DNA of 64,000 nt from Pyruvatibacter mobilis (GTDB taxonomy: Bacteria > Pseudomonadota > Alphaproteobacteria > CGMCC-115125). A program made the translations under genes and the position numbers. Location of the stretch: positions 723,501 to 787,500 of the forward strand of contig NZ_CP051630.1 in the NCBI RefSeq assembly GCF_012848855.1. Reading direction: 5' to 3'. Under the pieces are notes generated by a model. It was not told the origin of the DNA. It ran no database searches and was given only the letters and a program-made list of their open reading frames with translations. The stretch's first letter is position 1. Every line of letters begins with the position of its first letter. Positions 61,195-64,000 of the stretch are shown here, one piece after another.

Positions 61195-62177
61195 CCCGGT
61201 CGGTGCTGGTGTCCCTGTTTCTTGCGGTGCTGCTGCTGGCGGCCTGCGCGGCGTCCCTTGTCGCTGGACCGGCGGGGCTGTTGATTGGGTCCGGAACGGC
61301 ACTTGATCCGCAGGCGGCGGATCTCATCCTGTTCGAATTGCGGGCGCCGCGCACATTGCTGGCGATTGCGGCGGGCGGTGTGCTGGGGCTTGGCGGGGCG
61401 GTGCTGCAGGGGCTGCTGCGCAACCCGCTGGCTGATCCGGGCCTGCTAGGCATTTCGGGTGCCGGGGCGCTGGGCGGTGTTGGTGCGCTTTATTTCGGGC
61501 TTGCGGGCATGGCGCCGCTGGCCATGCCGGTGGCCGGCCTTGGCGGGGCGGCGCTGGCCATGCTGGTGTTGATGGGGCTTGCCGGACGGCGGCCGCCGCC
61601 CGCGACGCTCATTCTTGCAGGGCTTGCCGTCAGTGCGCTTGTGGGGGCGCTGACCTGGCTGGCCCTGTCGCTGGCGCCCAGCCCCTTCGCCGTGGCTGAA
61701 GCGCTGACCTGGATCATGGGGACGCTGGACGCTGCAACCCGGCAGGATGTGTGGCTGGTCGCGCCGTTTGCGCTGGTCAGTGTGCTGCTGTTGCTGCCGC
61801 TGGGCCGGGGGCTTGATGCGCTGGCCCTGGGGGATGACACGGCAGAGACGCTGGGCATGCGGCCCGCGCTGGTGCGCCTTCTGGCAATTGTCGGTGTGGC
61901 CGTGGGTACGGGTGCCGTTGGTGCCGTTGTCGGCGCGCTGGCCTTTGTGGGGCTGGTGGTGCCGCACGCGCTGCGGCCTCTCGTCGGCGCGCGGCCGGGG
62001 GCGCTGCTGCTGCCGTCGATGATCGGCGGTGCCTTTCTGGTGCTGGTCGCGGACATTGTGCTGCGGGTGGGTTTTGACGGGACGCGGCTGCAGCTTGGCG
62101 TGCTGACTTCGCTGCTCGGCGCGCCCGTCTTCCTGTGGCTGGTGATGCGGGCACGGATCCATGGGGGCGGCGCATGA
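61191..62177 (+). CDS. btuC: ABC transporter permease for B12 (FecCD family)
   Basis: A 328-residue inner-membrane permease with about ten helices. FecCD signatures include RAPRTLLAIAAGGVLGLGGAVLQGLLRNPLADPGLLGISGAGALG and the later GALAFVGLVVPHALRPLVGARPGALL cytoplasmic coupling loop. It overlaps btuF and btuD by four bases each (ATGA). It forms a dimer that works with BtuD. Confidence 0.93.
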   Translation: MTRSVLVSLFLAVLLLAACAASLVAGPAGLLIGSGTALDPQAADLILFELRAPRTLLAIAAGGVLGLGGAVLQGLLRNPLADPGLLGISGAGALGGVGALYFGLAGMAPLAMPVAGLGGAALAMLVLMGLAGRRPPPATLILAGLAVSALVGALTWLALSLAPSPFAVAEALTWIMGTLDAATRQDVWLVAPFALVSVLLLLPLGRGLDALALGDDTAETLGMRPALVRLLAIVGVAVGTGAVGAVVGALAFVGLVVPHALRPLVGARPGALLLPSMIGGAFLVLVADIVLRVGFDGTRLQLGVLTSLLGAPVFLWLVMRARIHGGGA

Positions 62178-62974
62178 GCGGCGGCAGCATTGCAGCGCGT
62201 GGTCTATCGCTTGCCTATGGCGGCTGTTCGGTGCTGGACGGGGCGGGGCTGACGGCGTTCGGCGGCGAGGTCGTCGGCGTGCTTGGGGCCAATGGTGCGG
62301 GCAAGTCCACTCTGTTGCGGTGTCTTGCCGGCGTGCAGGCGGCGGATGCGGGGCAGGTGGTGCTGTCCGGCGCACGTGTCGAGACCCTGCCGCCGCGGGT
62401 GCGGGCGCAGCGGCTTGGCTATCTGCCGCAGCGGCCGCGTGCTGAATGGGCCCTGTCCGTTACACAGGTTGCAGCGCTCGGCCGCCTGCCGCATCTGCCC
62501 TGGTGGCAGGGCAGCGAGACCGCACGGCGCGCCCCGGAAGTCATCTCAGCCCTTTCAGCCTGTCATCTTGAGCCGTTCGCCAACCGGCCCGTGGACACGC
62601 TGTCGGGCGGTGAGTTCGCCCGCGCCATGCTGGCGCGGCTTCTGGCCGGGCGGCATGACGTGGTGATCGCCGATGAGCCGGTAGCTGATCTCGATCCGCC
62701 GCATGCGGTGGATGTGATGCGCATCCTGGCCAGTGAGGCGGCGCGCGGTGCGGCAGTGCTGGTGGCGCTGCATGATCTGGCGCTGGCGGACAGGTTTTGT
62801 GACCGGGTGATCGTGCTGGCGCAGGGGCGGGTGATTGCCCAGGGGCGCCCGCGCGCTATTCTCGAAGCCGGTGTGCTGGCGCGTGCCTATGGCGCGCCAT
62901 GCTCTGTTGCGCGGATCGACGGCCAGTTGCTGGCGCGGTTCGACGGCGGAACATCCGCGCAAGATGGTTCCTGA
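62174..62974 (+). CDS. btuD: ABC transporter ATP-binding protein for B12
   Basis: A 266-residue ATPase. The Walker A is GANGAGKST, the Q-loop region is YLPQRPRAEW, the signature is LSGGEFARAMLARLL, the Walker B is DVVIADEPVADLD, and the H-loop is VALHDL. It drives B12 import through BtuC. The start at 62174 overlaps btuC by four bases. Confidence 0.93.
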   Translation: MSGGSIAARGLSLAYGGCSVLDGAGLTAFGGEVVGVLGANGAGKSTLLRCLAGVQAADAGQVVLSGARVETLPPRVRAQRLGYLPQRPRAEWALSVTQVAALGRLPHLPWWQGSETARRAPEVISALSACHLEPFANRPVDTLSGGEFARAMLARLLAGRHDVVIADEPVADLDPPHAVDVMRILASEAARGAAVLVALHDLALADRFCDRVIVLAQGRVIAQGRPRAILEAGVLARAYGAPCSVARIDGQLLARFDGGTSAQDGS

Positions 62975-62986
62975 AAGGATGATGAC

Positions 62987-63550
62987 ATGGTCCGGCTGAC
63001 CTCTATCACCACGCGGACAGGCGACGATGGGCAGACGAGCCTGGCTGACGGCACGCGCGTCTCCAAGGCGGATGCGCGGATTGTGGCGCAGGGCAGTGTT
63101 GATGAACTGAATGCAGCAGTCGGGCTGGCGGCGGCCATGGGTGCTGCGGGGGTGGCCGGGCTGCTGCAGCGCATCCAGAACGACCTGTTTGATCTGGGGG
63201 CGGACATTACCGTGCCGGACAGCGCCAAGACTGAGCAGTCCCTGCGCATGACCGCGCGCCACATCGAGGCGCTGGAGCAGGCCGTGGCGGAGGTGAACGG
63301 GCGGCTTCAGCCGCTGTCGTCCTTCGTGCTGCCGGGCGGCACGGTGGCCGCCGCGCATCTGCATGTGGCGCGCACCATTGCCCGGCGTGCGGAACGCGAT
63401 GTGTGGGCGCTGGCGGCGGAAGCCGAGATCAACCCGCTGATCGGCCAGTATCTCAACCGGGTCAGCGACCTGTTGTTCGTCATGGCGCGGGACGCCAATG
63501 ACGGCGGGCGCGGCGACGTGTTGTGGGTGCCGGGAGGGGCGGACACCTGA
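62987..63550 (+). CDS. Corrinoid adenosyltransferase (PduO type)
   Basis: A 187-residue ATP:cob(I)alamin adenosyltransferase of the PduO family, which makes adenosylcobalamin from reduced B12. The hallmark N-terminus TTRTGDDGQTSLADGTRVSKADARIVAQGSVDELNA is present. The C-terminal part has the typical HVARTIARRAERDVWAL and NRVSDLLFVMAR. It lies 12 bp after btuD and completes an uptake-and-activation operon under the riboswitch. Confidence 0.93.
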   Translation: MVRLTSITTRTGDDGQTSLADGTRVSKADARIVAQGSVDELNAAVGLAAAMGAAGVAGLLQRIQNDLFDLGADITVPDSAKTEQSLRMTARHIEALEQAVAEVNGRLQPLSSFVLPGGTVAAAHLHVARTIARRAERDVWALAAEAEINPLIGQYLNRVSDLLFVMARDANDGGRGDVLWVPGGADT

Positions 63551-63586
63551 CGGGCTAAGACGGCTCACCCGGCCGTGCCTTGAATT

Positions 63587-63608
63587 GATATAAAGAAAGC
63601 TTTATGTC
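63587..63608. promoter_or_regulatory. Palindromic candidate operator upstream of metH
   Basis: GATATAAAG-AAAG-CTTTATGTC is a 22-bp imperfect dyad centred on ATAAAG/CTTTAT. It lies across the spacer and -10 of a candidate promoter (TTGAAT 63580-63585, TATGTC 63603-63608), where a bound protein would block transcription. From memory it resembles sites ascribed to ArsR-family SahR regulators of methionine-cycle genes in alphaproteobacteria, but I could not verify this. Confidence 0.5.
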
Positions 63609-63686
63609 CTGTGGCCTTGCCGGGTTGCGGGAAAATTGGTTTTTCGCAGAATTCCGGCGGTTTCGGGCCAAAGGACCCTGGCTGTG

Positions 63687-64000
63687 ATGACTCGCGATGA
63701 CCGGTTGAAGGCGCTTAATACGGCGCTTGCCTCCCGAATTCTTGTGCTCGACGGGGCCATGGGCACCATGATCCAGAAGCACAAATTCACCGAGGAAGAT
63801 TATCGCGGGGAGCGTTTCAAGGACTGGCAGCAGCCGCTGCAGGGCAACAACGACCTGTTGGTGCTGACGCAGCCGGATGCGATCCGCGACATCCACACGG
63901 CCTATCTGGAGGCCGGGGCGGACTTCGCCGAGACCAACACGTTTTCCTCCACCACCATCGCGCAGGCTGATTATGCGATGGAGCATCTGGCCTATGAGAT
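63687..64000 (+). CDS. metH: Cobalamin-dependent methionine synthase, N-terminal part (3' end outside window)
   Basis: An open frame runs from ATG 63687 to the end of the window, giving about 104 residues. They match the homocysteine-binding domain of Met[15 protein letters not shown], then [25 protein letters not shown] and [21 protein letters not shown]. The complete enzyme transfers a methyl group from methyltetrahydrofolate to homocysteine through bound B12. A GTG directly before the ATG (63684) is an alternative start with slightly better spacing from AAGGA. Its position next to the B12 uptake operon makes metabolic sense. Confidence 0.93.
   Translation, partial: MTRDDRLKALNTALASRILVLDGAMGTMIQKHKFTEEDYRGERFKDWQQPLQGNNDLLVLTQPDAIRDIHTAYLEAGADFAETNTFSSTTIAQADYAMEHLAYE

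Noticed and set aside
63551-63686. SAM or SAH riboswitch upstream of metH
   Set aside because: None of the conserved core elements of these riboswitch classes is visible; the region shows a DNA dyad instead.

Overview
The window is a GC-rich (roughly two-thirds G+C by eye) chromosomal segment of an alphaproteobacterium. The evidence is a circularly permuted two-piece tmRNA gene, an alpha-type SspB, the order mrp / hflK-hflC-DUF2065-degP / serB / miaA-ilvB-ilvN-ilvC, a complete mreBCD-mrdA-rodA cluster, and an Mrp without the usual CPxC motif. A precise genus cannot be read from the sequence. The tmRNA tag (ANDNYAEARLAA) and the P450 plus dienoyl-CoA-reductase-like pair are compatible with a rhizobial or Parvibaculum-like lineage, but this is inference. 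I see no insertion sequence, prophage, integron or CRISPR array.

Layout. 1-6 kb: the 3' part of an AsmA-family gene, a small ribbon-helix-helix protein, fumC, sspB and the permuted ssrA gene on the same strand, and a membrane-anchored dipeptidase. 6-13 kb: an inverse-autotransporter-like surface protein with a beta-helix passenger, thyA-folA, an SMP-30 family protein, two small secreted proteins with terminators, and mrp. 13-24 kb: protein quality control (hflK, hflC, degP), serine synthesis (serB), tRNA modification (miaA) and branched-chain amino acid synthesis (ilvB, ilvN, ilvC), then an Asp/Glu-racemase-like gene. 24-31 kb: a MerR regulator and a divergent short CDF-like metal transporter sharing a textbook 19-bp-spacer operator, a duplicated palindromic intergenic repeat, an MFS exporter, a hydrolase, an SDR, purT, an O-methyltransferase and a GNAT. 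31-41 kb: a LysR regulator, a leucine-rich leader peptide followed by leuA, and the cell-shape operon mreB-mreC-mreD-mrdA-rodA. 41-51 kb: tRNA-Lys(CTT), a two-gene signalling unit (methanogen-output-domain protein plus PAS-GGDEF), a TMEM165/GDT1 transporter, and a block of three large secreted proteins (512 aa, 1173 aa, and a 457 aa VWA protein) that I cannot assign to a known system. 51-58 kb: a CPA2 antiporter overlapping a tandem universal stress protein, an OYE-type flavoenzyme and a cytochrome P450. 58-64 kb: a cobalamin riboswitch followed by btuB, btuF, btuC, btuD and a PduO-type adenosyltransferase, ending in the start of metH, the B12-dependent methionine synthase.

How the genes work together. 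SspB delivers ssrA-tagged proteins to ClpXP, and here the two genes are neighbours. The ilv and leu genes cover the valine/leucine branch, and leuA shows a leader peptide with six clustered Leu codons. The B12 uptake operon under its riboswitch feeds the metH gene just downstream, which has its own palindromic candidate operator.

The best candidates for something undescribed are the 44.4-51.0 kb secreted-protein block, whose central 1173 aa protein ends in a Cys/His domain resembling papain-fold peptidases; the beta-helix inverse autotransporter; and the methanogen-output-domain/diguanylate cyclase pair.
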